A DNA stretch of 64,000 bases from JABFWF01 sp035539135 (GCA_035539135.1 DATLJD010000013.1:62001-126000); one strand, 5' to 3'; shown: positions 49,910 to 58,425, numbered from the stretch's first letter. The notes: generated by a model not told the origin, from the sequence alone. Program-made: numbers and translations.

Positions 49910-50317
49910 ATGCAGCATCGATACGCAACGATCCTGGTCCTCGGCCTCGGCCTGCTGGCCGCGGCGGGGACCGCCGACGCCAGCGACCGGGGCGACCGGG
50001 CCCGGCAGCGGCTCGACCACCGCGGCGACCGCATCGAGCACCAGCTGGACCGGCGCGGCGCGCGCATCGACCGCCGCCTCGACCACCGGGGCGACCGGCT
50101 CGAAGCCCGTTACGATCGCCGCGCCGACCGTGCGGCGGCACAGGGCCACGACCGCGCCGCCGCTGGCCTGGCGCAGCGCGGCGACCGGCTGCAGCATCGG
50201 CTGGACCGCAGGGGCGACCGCATCGCCAGCCGCCTCGAGCGGCACGGCGACCGCATCGACGATCGCCTGGATCGCCGCGGCCAACGCGTCGAACGGCGCT
50301 GGGACCGTCGCCACTGA
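49910..50317 (+). CDS. Exported 11-residue-repeat Arg/Asp-rich protein
   Basis: A 135-residue protein: signal peptide (1-24, ending ADA-S), then eight clear 11-residue repeats of the form RGDRIxxRLDR (residues 27-37, 38-48, 49-59, 60-70, 90-100, 101-111, 112-122, 123-133) with a degenerate stretch at 71-89. Hydrophobic I/L residues recur at fixed positions, a hendecad pattern suited to a long amphipathic or coiled helix. It is extremely rich in Arg and Asp. I know no named family. It starts the plus-strand cluster with the ECF sigma gene, 23 bases upstream of it. Confidence 0.75.
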   Translation: MQHRYATILVLGLGLLAAAGTADASDRGDRARQRLDHRGDRIEHQLDRRGARIDRRLDHRGDRLEARYDRRADRAAAQGHDRAAAGLAQRGDRLQHRLDRRGDRIASRLERHGDRIDDRLDRRGQRVERRWDRRH

Positions 50318-50340
50318 GGCCGCAACGGACCCTCTGGCCT

Positions 50341-50925
50341 ATGCTCCTGCGCGTGCAAGCCGATGCCGCCGAGTCGCCACAGGACGCGCCCGCCGCGGAC
50401 GCACCGGGGGCGACGCCGCTCACGCTGGACGCGTTCCTGGCCGGCGTCGGCGCGCGCGCGTTCCGCTTCGCCGAGGTCGCGCTGCGCCAGCGCGACGACG
50501 CGCTGGACGCGGTGCAGGACGCGATGGCGCGGATGCTCGCCTACCGCGAACGCCCGCCGGCGGAATGGACGCCGCTGTTCTGGCGGATCCTGCGCACGCG
50601 GGTGGTCGACCTGCAGCGGCGGCGTGGCTTCCGCCTGCGCTGGCTGCTGCCGGCCGAGGACGCCGCGCCCGACTGGAGCGAGCACGCGCCCTCCACCGAG
50701 GCGGATCCCGGGCGCGCGCACGAAGAGCGCGAAGCCTGGACGCGGCTGTCGGCCGCGCTGGCAGCGCTGCCGCGGCGGCAGCGCGAGGCGTTCACCCTGC
50801 GCGTGCTGGAGGAACTGGACGTCGCCGCCACCGCGCAGGCGATGGGCTGCAGCGAGGGCTCGGTGAAGACCCACCTGTCGCGCGCCCGCGAGGCGCTGCG
50901 GCGGCAACTGGAGGATTGGCGATGA
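50341..50925 (+). CDS. ECF-type RNA polymerase sigma factor
   Basis: A 194-residue sigma-70-family protein. Region 2 spans about residues 28-95 (ALRQRDDALDAVQDAMARMLAYRER, PLFWRILRTRVVDLQRRRGF) and region 4 about 135-190, with LPRRQREAFTLRVLEELDVAATAQAMGCSEGSVKTHLSRAREALR. The first 22 residues are Ala/Asp-rich. ECF factors control envelope or stress regulons and are usually paired with an anti-sigma factor; the next gene overlaps it by four bases. Confidence 0.93.
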   Translation: MLLRVQADAAESPQDAPAADAPGATPLTLDAFLAGVGARAFRFAEVALRQRDDALDAVQDAMARMLAYRERPPAEWTPLFWRILRTRVVDLQRRRGFRLRWLLPAEDAAPDWSEHAPSTEADPGRAHEEREAWTRLSAALAALPRRQREAFTLRVLEELDVAATAQAMGCSEGSVKTHLSRAREALRRQLEDWR

Positions 50926-51263
50926 ACCCCGATGCATTCGACACCACGGCGCGCGCGGCGCATGCGGCATCCCTGCGGCAACTGTCGCCGCGGGTGCAGG
51001 CGCAACTGGCGCAGCGGCGCCGGCACGCGCTGGCCGGGGAGCCGGCGGCGCGCCCACGTCCCGTCCTGCGCCTGGCCCTGGCCAGCCTCGCGGTCGGCGT
51101 GGTCGCGATCGGCCTGCTGCGCGTGCCGCACGACGAACAGGCGCCTGCCCCCGTCGTCTCCGCGCCGGCACCGTCGACCGCGCCCACCGAGGTGCTCGAA
51201 CAGAACCCCGATTTCTACGCCTGGCTCGCGTCCGACGACGCTACCGCCCTGGCCATGGAGTAA
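50922..51263 (+). CDS. Small single-pass membrane protein, candidate anti-sigma factor
   Basis: A 113-residue protein with one hydrophobic segment (LRLALASLAVGVVAIGLLRV, residues about 47-66), an N-terminal cytosolic arm and a periplasmic tail ending NPDFYAWLASDDA. Its position (ATGA overlap with the sigma gene) and topology suit an anti-sigma factor, but no zinc-binding HxxxCxxC motif is present. The family is not recognised, so the role is inferred from context. Confidence 0.6.
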   Translation: MNPDAFDTTARAAHAASLRQLSPRVQAQLAQRRRHALAGEPAARPRPVLRLALASLAVGVVAIGLLRVPHDEQAPAPVVSAPAPSTAPTEVLEQNPDFYAWLASDDATALAME

Positions 51264-51266
51264 CCG

Positions 51267-51710
51267 ATGAAGACCCGACTGCTTGCCCTCGCCCTCGCCT
51301 TCGCCGCCGCACCCGCACTGGCCGCGCCGCCCGCCGCCGCACCGGCCAGGCCGGCCGATGCGGCGCCTGCCGCCACGCTGCCCGCATGGGAACAGCTCAC
51401 CCCCGCCCAGCGCGAAGTGCTGATCGCGCCGATGCGCGAACGCTGGAACGCCAACCCGGATGCGCGCGACGCGCTCTACCGTCACGCCCAGCGCTGGCGG
51501 CAGATGACGCCGGAGCAGCGCGCGCGCGCCCACCGCGGCCTGCGCCGCTGGGAGCACATGCCGCCGGAAAAGCGCGAGGCCATGCGCGCGCTGTTCGAGC
51601 GCATGCGCGGCATGACGCCCGAGCAACGCAAGGCGCTGCGCGAGGAATGGAAGCGGATGACGCCCGAACAGCGCCACGAGTGGGTGGAAAGGCACCCGCC
51701 GACCGAGTGA
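51267..51710 (+). CDS. DUF3106 exported protein
   Basis: A 147-residue protein with signal peptide (1-19, ALA-A), an Ala/Pro linker, and a helical DUF3106 region built on repeats of the motif MTPEQR (residues 78-83, 116-121, 129-134; variants LTPAQR and MPPEKR). It ends the ECF operon, three bases after the small membrane protein. DUF3106 proteins often lie beside ECF sigma genes and resemble Spy/CpxP-like periplasmic chaperones in composition. Function not established. Confidence 0.8.
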   Translation: MKTRLLALALAFAAAPALAAPPAAAPARPADAAPAATLPAWEQLTPAQREVLIAPMRERWNANPDARDALYRHAQRWRQMTPEQRARAHRGLRRWEHMPPEKREAMRALFERMRGMTPEQRKALREEWKRMTPEQRHEWVERHPPTE

Positions 51711-51726
51711 CCCCCCGCGGTCCGTA

Positions 51727-51750
51727 TCCGAGCGGGACTTGCTCCGACTG
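51727..51750. repeat. Degenerate REP-like element
   Basis: The segment holds GGAGCAAGTCC on the minus strand, the core of the repeat at 57440-57461, in the 58-base gap between two convergent genes. Its palindrome is imperfect (CCGAGC against GCTCCG), so it may be a decayed copy. Confidence 0.4.
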
Positions 51751-51768
51751 CCCGGAAAGGCCGCGCCG

Positions 51769-52893
51769 CTACTCCCCGCCCGCCGGCTCCGCGCCCCGCG
51801 CCGGCGGCGCGGGATACACGGTCTTCGCCAGCAGCTCGTCGTCCCAGTCGAAGGCCAGCGCGCCCTCGCGCAGCAGCAGGCCGGCGAAGTTGAGCAGGTT
51901 GCGCGCATACATCTCGCTGGCATGCAGCGCGCCCTCGCTGGCGAGATCGAGCGGGCCGGCGACGGTGACGCCGTCGTGCGCGATGGTTTCGCCCGGGCGG
52001 GTGAGCTCGCAGTTGCCGCCGGTCTCGGCGGCGAGGTCGACGATCACGCTGCCCGGCCGCATGCCGGCGACCATGTCCGCGCTGAGGATCCGCGGCGCGG
52101 GACGCCCGGGCACCGCCGCGGTGCAGACGACGACGTCGACGTTCTTCAGGTGCTCGCCGAGCCGGCGCTGCTGTTCGGCGCGTTCCTCCTCGGTGAGCTG
52201 GCGCGCGTAGCCGCCCTCGCCCGCCGCGCTGACGCCGAGGTCGAGGAAGCGCGCTCCCAGTGATTCGATCTGTTCGCGCGTTTCCGGCCGCACGTCGAAG
52301 CCCTCCACCTGGGCGCCGAGTCGGCGCGCGGTCGCGATCGCCTGCAGCCCGGCCACCCCGGCACCGACCACCAGCACCTTCGACGGCCGGATCGTGCCGG
52401 CGGCGGTGGTCAGCATCGGAAAGAAGCGCGGCGCCAGCCAGGCCGCCAGCAGGGTCGCCTTGTAGCCGGCCATCCCCGCCTGCGAACTGAGGACGTCCAT
52501 CGCCTGCGCGCGGGTGGTGCGCGGCAGGCGCTCGAGCGGGAAGGCGAGGATGCCGCGCGCGGCCAGCGCCTCCGCACGCGCGGGATCGGCCTGCGGCTGC
52601 AGCAGGCCGACCAGCGCGGCGCCCTGCTTCAGCTGCGCGATGCGCGCGGACGCGGGCGGTTGCACGCACAGCACCAGGTCGGCGTCGGCGAGGGCCGCGT
52701 CCGCGTCGGCGACGACCTGGGCGCCAGCCTCGGTATAGGCGGCATCGGTGCAGTGGGCGGCCAGGCCGGCGCCGGACTCGATGCGCGGCTGCGCGCCCAG
52801 GGCGACGAACTTGCGGCAGGTTTCCGGCGTCAGCGCGACACGGCGTTCGCCCGGCGCGGTTTCCCGCGCCACTCCAATCACGACTGCGCCCAT
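51769..52893 (-). CDS. pntAa: Re/Si-specific NAD(P)+ transhydrogenase subunit alpha-1
   Basis: A 374-residue domain I protein: IGVARETAPGERRVALTPETCRK, the Rossmann loop VLVVGAGVAGLQAIATARRLGA, DVRPETREQIESLGA, and the R-Q-D-type VDLAAETGGNCELTRPGE. It binds NAD(H). It has no membrane segment, as in split transhydrogenases. pntAb starts 2 kb downstream after an intervening ECF cluster on the other strand, so the operon is broken. The tail (PPARGAEPAGGE) is slightly extended. Confidence 0.95.
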   Translation of the reverse strand: MGAVVIGVARETAPGERRVALTPETCRKFVALGAQPRIESGAGLAAHCTDAAYTEAGAQVVADADAALADADLVLCVQPPASARIAQLKQGAALVGLLQPQADPARAEALAARGILAFPLERLPRTTRAQAMDVLSSQAGMAGYKATLLAAWLAPRFFPMLTTAAGTIRPSKVLVVGAGVAGLQAIATARRLGAQVEGFDVRPETREQIESLGARFLDLGVSAAGEGGYARQLTEEERAEQQRRLGEHLKNVDVVVCTAAVPGRPAPRILSADMVAGMRPGSVIVDLAAETGGNCELTRPGETIAHDGVTVAGPLDLASEGALHASEMYARNLLNFAGLLLREGALAFDWDDELLAKTVYPAPPARGAEPAGGE

Positions 52894-52959
52894 GCGACCC
52901 CCGCGTTGCGTCCCGCCCGCATCCTAGCGAATGCGCGCGGGCAAGGCAGCCGGGCCGGC

Positions 52960-55197
52960 TCAGGCGGCCTGGGCGGCGGCGTCCAGGCGCCGGCGCACCT
53001 GGCGCATGGCCTCGTCGAACGGCAGGTCGGCCGCCTCCAGCATCAGGTTACCCGCCTTCACCAGCGCGGCCAGCTGCTCCGGCGAGGCCACCAGCTTGCG
53101 CACGCCACGGCGGTTGACCAGCAGCAGGCGCGAGGTCAGCGGGCTGACCCAGGCGACCTTGACCGACCCTTCCTCGCCGCGTTCGTCCACCAGGCGCAGC
53201 CACACGCCAGGCTGCAGCGCGCGCATGCGTTGGGCGACTTCCGGCTCGAAATCCAGCGACCCGTGCCCGCCCACCACCTGCAGCAGGCGGGTGTCCTCGC
53301 TTTCGTCGCCCATCTGCAGCGCCGGCGCCGGGCGCTGCTCGCGCGGGTGGTCGGGAAAGCCGAGCGCGCGCGCCAGCTCCGCCATCCATTCCGCGGCGGC
53401 CTGCTCGTCGAGGCCGGAGCTGGCGAGGCACTCGTTGAACGTTTGCTCCAGCGCGAGCAACTGGCGCGCGACCTCGGCGCGCGCATGGCGCGCCGCCGCC
53501 GCATCCGCGACGACCAGCGCCTGGCCGAGCGCGATCGCGCGCACGTGCAGCGGCGAGCCCACGCCCTCGCGCAGCAGCACCTGCACCAGGTGGTGTTGCC
53601 AGGGCTCCTCGAGGAACTTCGCCACCGCCGATGTCAGCGTGCGCCCCGCCAGTTGCGCGGCCAGCGCCGATGCGGCCTGCAGGCGCGCCTGCAGCAGCCG
53701 CTCGCGGCCGTGCACGGTGTCAGCCGAGCGGCGCTCGACGACTTCCGCCCGGCGGCGCTGTTGCTGCAGCAGGTCGTGAAGTTCGTTGGCGGCGAGCTCG
53801 AAGATCGCCAGGTCCTCGTTGTATTCGGCGACGACCCGCTCGACCACGCGACCGGCATGCTGCAGCAGTTCGCGGTCCTGCGGCGAGGCGCCGTCGTTGC
53901 TCTCGCAGCTCAGGGTGAGCGCGTCCAGCAGCCTGCGCGCCGGATGGTCCGGGCGCACGAACAGGTTTTCGTCCGCGATCGCCACCCGCACGTACGGCAT
54001 CACCAGCCGCGCGTACAGCTTGTGCGCGTTGGCGACCAGCGCGTGGCTGCGCAGCAGCGACTCGAACGTCAGGCCGACCAGATCGATCGCGTCCTCCTGC
54101 TGCTCGCCCAGCCGCGCGTGGTCGGGATCGATGCCGAGCCGGCGCGCGCCCTCGGCCAGCTGCTCGCGAATCGCGAGCTGCAGCTCGCCGTCGCCTGCCA
54201 GCGCGGCTTCGAACGCGCGCGGCCCCTCGGCCTGCAGCAGGGCGGCGACGGTGGTGATTTCCTGCACGCGCAGTTCGCGCATGCCGGCCTGGGCCAGGGG
54301 GGCGGGCGCCGGCGCGTCGACGCGCGCGGCACGCCATGCGCGCAGGAGATCGCGGGTGCGCTGGTGCTGAACGCGCGCCTCGGCCGATACCCGGAACAGG
54401 TCGGAGCGGCCGGCGGGAGCCTCGTCCGCGCTGCCGTGCGGCACGCGGTTGAGGATGGATTCGAGCAGGCGCTGCGAGGCCTGCGCGCCCGCCGCCGGGC
54501 CGGCTTCGACCGGTGCCGGTCGCGGCTCGGGACCGGGCACCGGCAGCTCGTGGCCGACCCCGCCGTCGAAACCGGCCGCGGCCAGCAGCGCATTCATGCG
54601 CGCATAGAGCTCGCCGAGCACGCGCCCGAGCTCCATCTCGTACTGGCGGAACAGCAGCGGCTGCAGCGACTCGGAGATCTCGGCGTCGCGGAAGGTCTGC
54701 AGGAAGGCTCCGGCGAGCCGCGCGGCACCGACCGGATTGCTGGTCGGGGGCGCGTCGAGCGCGCGCGCGAGCGCCTCGAAGCGCGCGTCCAGCACTTCCA
54801 GCTCGCGCTGGTAGCGGCGCGCGATGGATTCGGCCAGGCGCTGGCCGGCGAGATGGAAGTCCAGTTCGTTCTCGCGCACCAGGCCGAGCGGCGAGCCGCC
54901 GCGGCTGAGCGAGAAACGCCCGCGGAAATCCTCGAAGCTGCGCGCGACCAGCTCGCGGTAGCGCATCACGTAGCTGGAACCGCGCTGGCGCAAGGCGAGC
55001 ACGGTCATCAGGTCGCGGCGCTGGGCGCCCGGGGCGCTGTTGCGCAGCGCGGCCTGCAACTGCTCCTCGATCGGGCGGTACAGGCCACCGGGCACCGCGC
55101 CCAGTTGCTCGACCGCGGCGCGGCGCAGATCCTCCAGCAGGCGGACAGGGTCGGTGCACGCCGTTTCCGGACGCGCGATGCCGGACTGGGTCGTCAT
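52960..55197 (-). CDS. DUF1631 family protein
   Basis: A 745-residue soluble, mostly helical protein. DUF1631 proteins are widespread in beta- and gamma-proteobacteria; one feature here is the C-terminal PilZ-like stretch around MRALQPGVWLRLVDERGEEGSVKVAWVSPLTSRLLLVNRRG, read across residues 655-700, which could bind c-di-GMP but lacks a clear RxxxR. Sometimes annotated as thymidine phosphorylase, without basis. The ATG at 55197 follows a 128-base divergent gap to the nitroreductase. Confidence 0.8.
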   Translation of the reverse strand: MTTQSGIARPETACTDPVRLLEDLRRAAVEQLGAVPGGLYRPIEEQLQAALRNSAPGAQRRDLMTVLALRQRGSSYVMRYRELVARSFEDFRGRFSLSRGGSPLGLVRENELDFHLAGQRLAESIARRYQRELEVLDARFEALARALDAPPTSNPVGAARLAGAFLQTFRDAEISESLQPLLFRQYEMELGRVLGELYARMNALLAAAGFDGGVGHELPVPGPEPRPAPVEAGPAAGAQASQRLLESILNRVPHGSADEAPAGRSDLFRVSAEARVQHQRTRDLLRAWRAARVDAPAPAPLAQAGMRELRVQEITTVAALLQAEGPRAFEAALAGDGELQLAIREQLAEGARRLGIDPDHARLGEQQEDAIDLVGLTFESLLRSHALVANAHKLYARLVMPYVRVAIADENLFVRPDHPARRLLDALTLSCESNDGASPQDRELLQHAGRVVERVVAEYNEDLAIFELAANELHDLLQQQRRRAEVVERRSADTVHGRERLLQARLQAASALAAQLAGRTLTSAVAKFLEEPWQHHLVQVLLREGVGSPLHVRAIALGQALVVADAAAARHARAEVARQLLALEQTFNECLASSGLDEQAAAEWMAELARALGFPDHPREQRPAPALQMGDESEDTRLLQVVGGHGSLDFEPEVAQRMRALQPGVWLRLVDERGEEGSVKVAWVSPLTSRLLLVNRRGVRKLVASPEQLAALVKAGNLMLEAADLPFDEAMRQVRRRLDAAAQAA

Positions 55198-55325
55198 GCT
55201 TCCCTCCCGCGACCGGGTCGGGGGCACCGGTCGCTTCGAGTCCGAGCATAGTGGCACCATAGGCCCCGTCCACCGCATTTGCATGAATCTGTGATGCCCC
55301 TCCCAATCGCCCGTCCCGCCCCGTG

Positions 55326-55901
55326 ATGAACGGCGCGCTGGACTGCCTCGACCGCCGCCGCTCGGTCCCCGCGAAGCAGCTGGGCGCCCCGGGCCCGGAC
55401 GATGCCGCGCTGCAGCGGATGCTGCGTGCCGCGGTGCGCGTGCCCGACCACGGCAAGCGCGTTCCCTTCCGTTTTCTGCGCATCGCCGGTCCCGCACGCG
55501 ATGCGCTCGGCGCGCTGCTGGCCGCACGCGCGCTGGAGCGCGATCCGCACGCGGCGCAGGCGGCCCTGGACAAGGACCGCGCGCGCTTCTCGCACGCGCC
55601 GGTGGTGATCGCGGTGGTGGCGCGCCTCGGCCCCGACGACAAGATCCCGGAGAGCGAACGCTTCTCCAGCGCGTCGTGCGTGTGCTTCGCGCTGCTGCAG
55701 GCGGCCCAGGCCTGCGGCTTCGGCGCGCAGTGGCTGACCGGTTGGCCGGCCTACGATCCGGTCGTGCTGCGCCAGCTCGGCCTCGGCGGGGACGAACGCA
55801 TCGCGGGTTTCATCCACATCGGCACGCCGAAGCTGGAGGCGCCCGAGCGCGAACGCCCGGACCCGCGCGCGCTGCTGCGCGACTGGACGCCGCCGGCATG
55901 A
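55326..55901 (+). CDS. YdjA-type nitroreductase
   Basis: A 191-residue FMN-dependent nitroreductase: DRRRSVPAKQLGAPGPD, VRVPDHGKRVPFRFLRI, and SSASCVCFALLQAAQACGFGAQWLTGW. The VPDHGKR motif is that of the YdjA/TdsD group. A GTG three bases upstream is also possible. The stop overlaps the next start by four bases. The physiological substrate is unknown. Confidence 0.9.
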   Translation: MNGALDCLDRRRSVPAKQLGAPGPDDAALQRMLRAAVRVPDHGKRVPFRFLRIAGPARDALGALLAARALERDPHAAQAALDKDRARFSHAPVVIAVVARLGPDDKIPESERFSSASCVCFALLQAAQACGFGAQWLTGWPAYDPVVLRQLGLGGDERIAGFIHIGTPKLEAPERERPDPRALLRDWTPPA

Positions 55902-56827
55902 GCGACGGCAGCTTCGCCGCGCGCCCCACCCTGCACCTGGTGGACGCCAGCCTGTACGTGTTCCGCGCCTGGCATTCGATGCCCGACGCATTCCGCGACG
56001 CCGACGGCTGGCCGACCAACGCCGTGCACGGTTTCGCCCGCTTCCTGCTCGAGCTGCTGGAGCGGGAGCGCCCGCGGCAGATCGTGGTCGCCTTCGACGA
56101 GGCGCTGGACAGCTGCTTCCGCAACGCGCTGTACCCGGACTACAAGGCCAACCGCGCGCCGGCGCCGGAGGAACTGCGCCGCCAGTTCGCCCACTGCAAG
56201 GCACTGTGCCGGGCGCTCGGCCTGGTCGTGCTCGCGCATCCGGACTACGAGGCCGACGACCTGATCGGCAGCGCCCTGCAGGCAGGGCGCGCGAGCGGGC
56301 TGCGCGGGGTGATCGTGTCCGCCGACAAGGACCTCTCGCAGTTGCTCGACGAACACGACGAGCAGTGGGACTTCGCCCGCGGCCAGCGCTGGGGCCGCGA
56401 TGGCGTGCGCGCGCGCCACGGCGTGCACGCGCACCAGATCGCCGACTACCTCGCGCTGACCGGCGACGCGATCGACAACATCCCGGGCGTCAAGGGCATC
56501 GGCGCGCGCACCGCGGCGCAGCTGCTCGCCCACTTCGGCGACCTGGACACCCTGCTGGCGCGGGTGGACGAGGTCGCGTTCCTGCGCCTGCGCGGCGCCG
56601 CCGGCATCGCCACGCGGCTGCGCGCCGCGCGCGAGGAGGTCCTGCTGTGGCGGCGGCTGACCACGATCGCGCTGGACGCGCCCCTGCCCTGCGCCGATTT
56701 CGGCCGCGGCGCGTGCACCGCCGACGCGCTCGCCGCGCTGTGCGACGGCCTGCGCTTCGGGCCGATGACCCGGCGCCGCCTGCACGAGGCCGCCGGCCTC
56801 GCCGTGCCGGTCCCTGCGGCGGGTTAG
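55898..56827 (+). CDS. 5'-3' exonuclease (XNI/flap endonuclease type)
   Basis: A 309-residue protein of the Pol I N-domain family: LVDASLYVFRAWHS, VVAFDEALDSCFRNALYPDYKANR, HPDYEADDLIG, VSADKDLSQLLDE, and the HhH segment GDAIDNIPGVKGIGARTAAQLLAHFGDLD. These hold the acidic metal-site residues of FEN-like nucleases. It is longer than XNI (251) and not joined to a polymerase. It overlaps the nitroreductase and precedes the NUDIX gene by nine bases. Confidence 0.93.
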   Translation: MSDGSFAARPTLHLVDASLYVFRAWHSMPDAFRDADGWPTNAVHGFARFLLELLERERPRQIVVAFDEALDSCFRNALYPDYKANRAPAPEELRRQFAHCKALCRALGLVVLAHPDYEADDLIGSALQAGRASGLRGVIVSADKDLSQLLDEHDEQWDFARGQRWGRDGVRARHGVHAHQIADYLALTGDAIDNIPGVKGIGARTAAQLLAHFGDLDTLLARVDEVAFLRLRGAAGIATRLRAAREEVLLWRRLTTIALDAPLPCADFGRGACTADALAALCDGLRFGPMTRRRLHEAAGLAVPVPAAG

Positions 56828-56836
56828 CATCGCCGC

Positions 56837-57376
56837 ATGAGCGAAGCCAGAACCGTCTACGAAGGCCAGTACCTGCGCATGCGGGTGCAGGACCACTGGG
56901 AATACGTCGAACGCACCCACGCCGGCGGCCTCGCCGCCATCATCGTCGCGCTGACGCCCGACGACCGCGTGCTGTTCGTCGAGCAGTACCGCATCCCGCT
57001 GGCGCGGCGCACGATCGAAATGCCGGCCGGACTGGTCGGCGACGTCGACGCCGGCGAATCGATCGAGCAGTCCGCGATCCGCGAGCTGGAAGAGGAAACC
57101 GGCTGGCGCGCGGCGCGGGCCGAGGTGCTGCTGATCGGCCCCACTTCCGCCGGCCTGACCAGCGAGCAGATCGCCTTCGTGCGCGCGACCGGGCTGGTCC
57201 AGGTCGGCGCCGGCGGCGGCGACGAGACCGAGGACATCACCGTGCACGCGGTGCCGCGCGCGCAGGCGGCGGCCTGGCTGGTGGCGAAGATGGGCGAAGG
57301 CTACGCGATGGACGCCAAGCTCTGGGCCGGCCTGTGGATGCTCGACCACCAGCCGGACGGCACGCCGTTGCGCTGA
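56837..57376 (+). CDS. NUDIX hydrolase (ADP-ribose pyrophosphatase type)
   Basis: A 179-residue protein with the Nudix box starting GLVGDVDAGESIEQSAIREL and continuing EEETGW (residues 66-92, with REL-EEETG metal ligands). The upstream LFVEQYRIPLARRTIEMPAGL is typical of ADP-ribose pyrophosphatases (NudF group). A spaced glycine insertion, GDVDAGES, is longer than the classical box by a few residues. Likely clears ADP-ribose or nucleotide sugars. Confidence 0.9.
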   Translation: MSEARTVYEGQYLRMRVQDHWEYVERTHAGGLAAIIVALTPDDRVLFVEQYRIPLARRTIEMPAGLVGDVDAGESIEQSAIRELEEETGWRAARAEVLLIGPTSAGLTSEQIAFVRATGLVQVGAGGGDETEDITVHAVPRAQAAAWLVAKMGEGYAMDAKLWAGLWMLDHQPDGTPLR

Positions 57377-57439
57377 GCGCGCGCTTTCATTGTCGCCGCG
57401 GCGCCGCATCGCGGAGCCGCCCTGCGCCGGCGCGGCGCG

Positions 57440-57461
57440 AAGCGGAGCAAGTCCGCTCCTA
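57440..57461. repeat. REP-like palindrome
   Basis: AGCGGA-GCAAG-TCCGCT (57441-57457) with flanking CCTAC lies in the 95-base gap between convergent NUDIX and proline iminopeptidase genes. It shares GGAGCAAG with the arms of the pair at 17745-17846, so it is one unit of the same or a related REP family. Confidence 0.65.
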
Positions 57462-57471
57462 CGAAGCGCCT

Positions 57472-58425
57472 TCAGGCGTAACGGTCGGTCGCCGTCACCA
57501 GCGCATCGACGTTCTCGGCCTCGAACGCGGAATGCCCCGAGGTCGGGCTGATCAGCAGCTCGCCCTTCGGCCAGGCCTTGTGCAGGTCCCAGGCATTGGC
57601 GATCGGGCATACCACGTCGTAGCGGCCGTGCACGATCACGCCCGGGATGTCGGCGATGCGGTGGGCGTCGCGCAGCAGCTGGTCCTCGACCTCGAAGAAG
57701 CCGCCGTTGACGAAGTAGTGGTTCTCGATCCGCGCGAAGGCGAGCGCGAACGCGGCGTCCTCGTGCCCGGACACGAAGTCGGGATCCATGCGCAGGAAGC
57801 TGGTCGCGCCTTCCCACACGCTCCACGCGCGCGCCGAGGCCAGCCGCGTCGCCTCGTCCGGCGACGTCAGCCGGCGGTGGAAGGCGCTGATCAGGTCGTG
57901 GCGCTCGACCGGCGGGATCGCCGCCAGGTAGTGCTCCCAGGCGTCCGGGAACAGCCGCGACGCGCCTTCCTGGTAGAACCATTCCAGCTCCCAGCGGCGC
58001 AACATGAAGATGCCGCGCAGGACCAGTTCGGTCACCCGCTGCGGATGCGCCTCGGCGTAGGCCAGCGCGAGGGTCGAGCCCCAGCTGCCGCCGAACACCT
58101 GCCAGCGCTCGATGCCGAGCTGCGCGCGCAGCTGCTCGATGTCGGCGACCAGGTGCCAGGTGGTGTTGTCGACGAGGTCGGCGTGCGGCGTCGAGCGCCC
58201 GCTGCCGCGCTGGTCGAACAGCACGATGCGGTACTTCGCCGGGTCGTGGAAGCGGCGCATCTTGGCGCTGCAGCCCGCGCCCGGGCCGCCGTGCAGCAGC
58301 ACCACCGGCTTGCCCTGCGGATTGCCGCACTGCTCGTAGTAGAGCGTGTGGCGGGCGTCGACCTGCAGGGTGCCGGTGTCGTAGGGCTCGATCTCGGGAA
58401 ACAGCGTGCGCATGGCGGCATCCAC
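57472..58425 (-). CDS. pip: Proline iminopeptidase
   Basis: A 317-residue alpha/beta hydrolase of family S33. VLLHGGPGAGCSAKMRRFHDP gives the oxyanion region, FGGSWGSTLALAYA the nucleophile Ser, RYDVVCP the Asp, and SPTSGHSAFE the His. It releases N-terminal proline from peptides. Length and motifs match the Xanthomonas enzyme. No signal peptide: cytosolic. Confidence 0.95.
   Translation of the reverse strand: MDAAMRTLFPEIEPYDTGTLQVDARHTLYYEQCGNPQGKPVVLLHGGPGAGCSAKMRRFHDPAKYRIVLFDQRGSGRSTPHADLVDNTTWHLVADIEQLRAQLGIERWQVFGGSWGSTLALAYAEAHPQRVTELVLRGIFMLRRWELEWFYQEGASRLFPDAWEHYLAAIPPVERHDLISAFHRRLTSPDEATRLASARAWSVWEGATSFLRMDPDFVSGHEDAAFALAFARIENHYFVNGGFFEVEDQLLRDAHRIADIPGVIVHGRYDVVCPIANAWDLHKAWPKGELLISPTSGHSAFEAENVDALVTATDRYA

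Noticed and set aside
49985..50310. Tandem DNA repeat resembling a CRISPR or minisatellite
   Set aside because: The period is 33 bases and keeps a coding frame with a signal peptide in front; units vary at third positions. It is a protein repeat.
55248..55265. GTGGCACCATAGG as a sigma-54 promoter in the DUF1631/nitroreductase gap
   Set aside because: No TTGC at the right distance.
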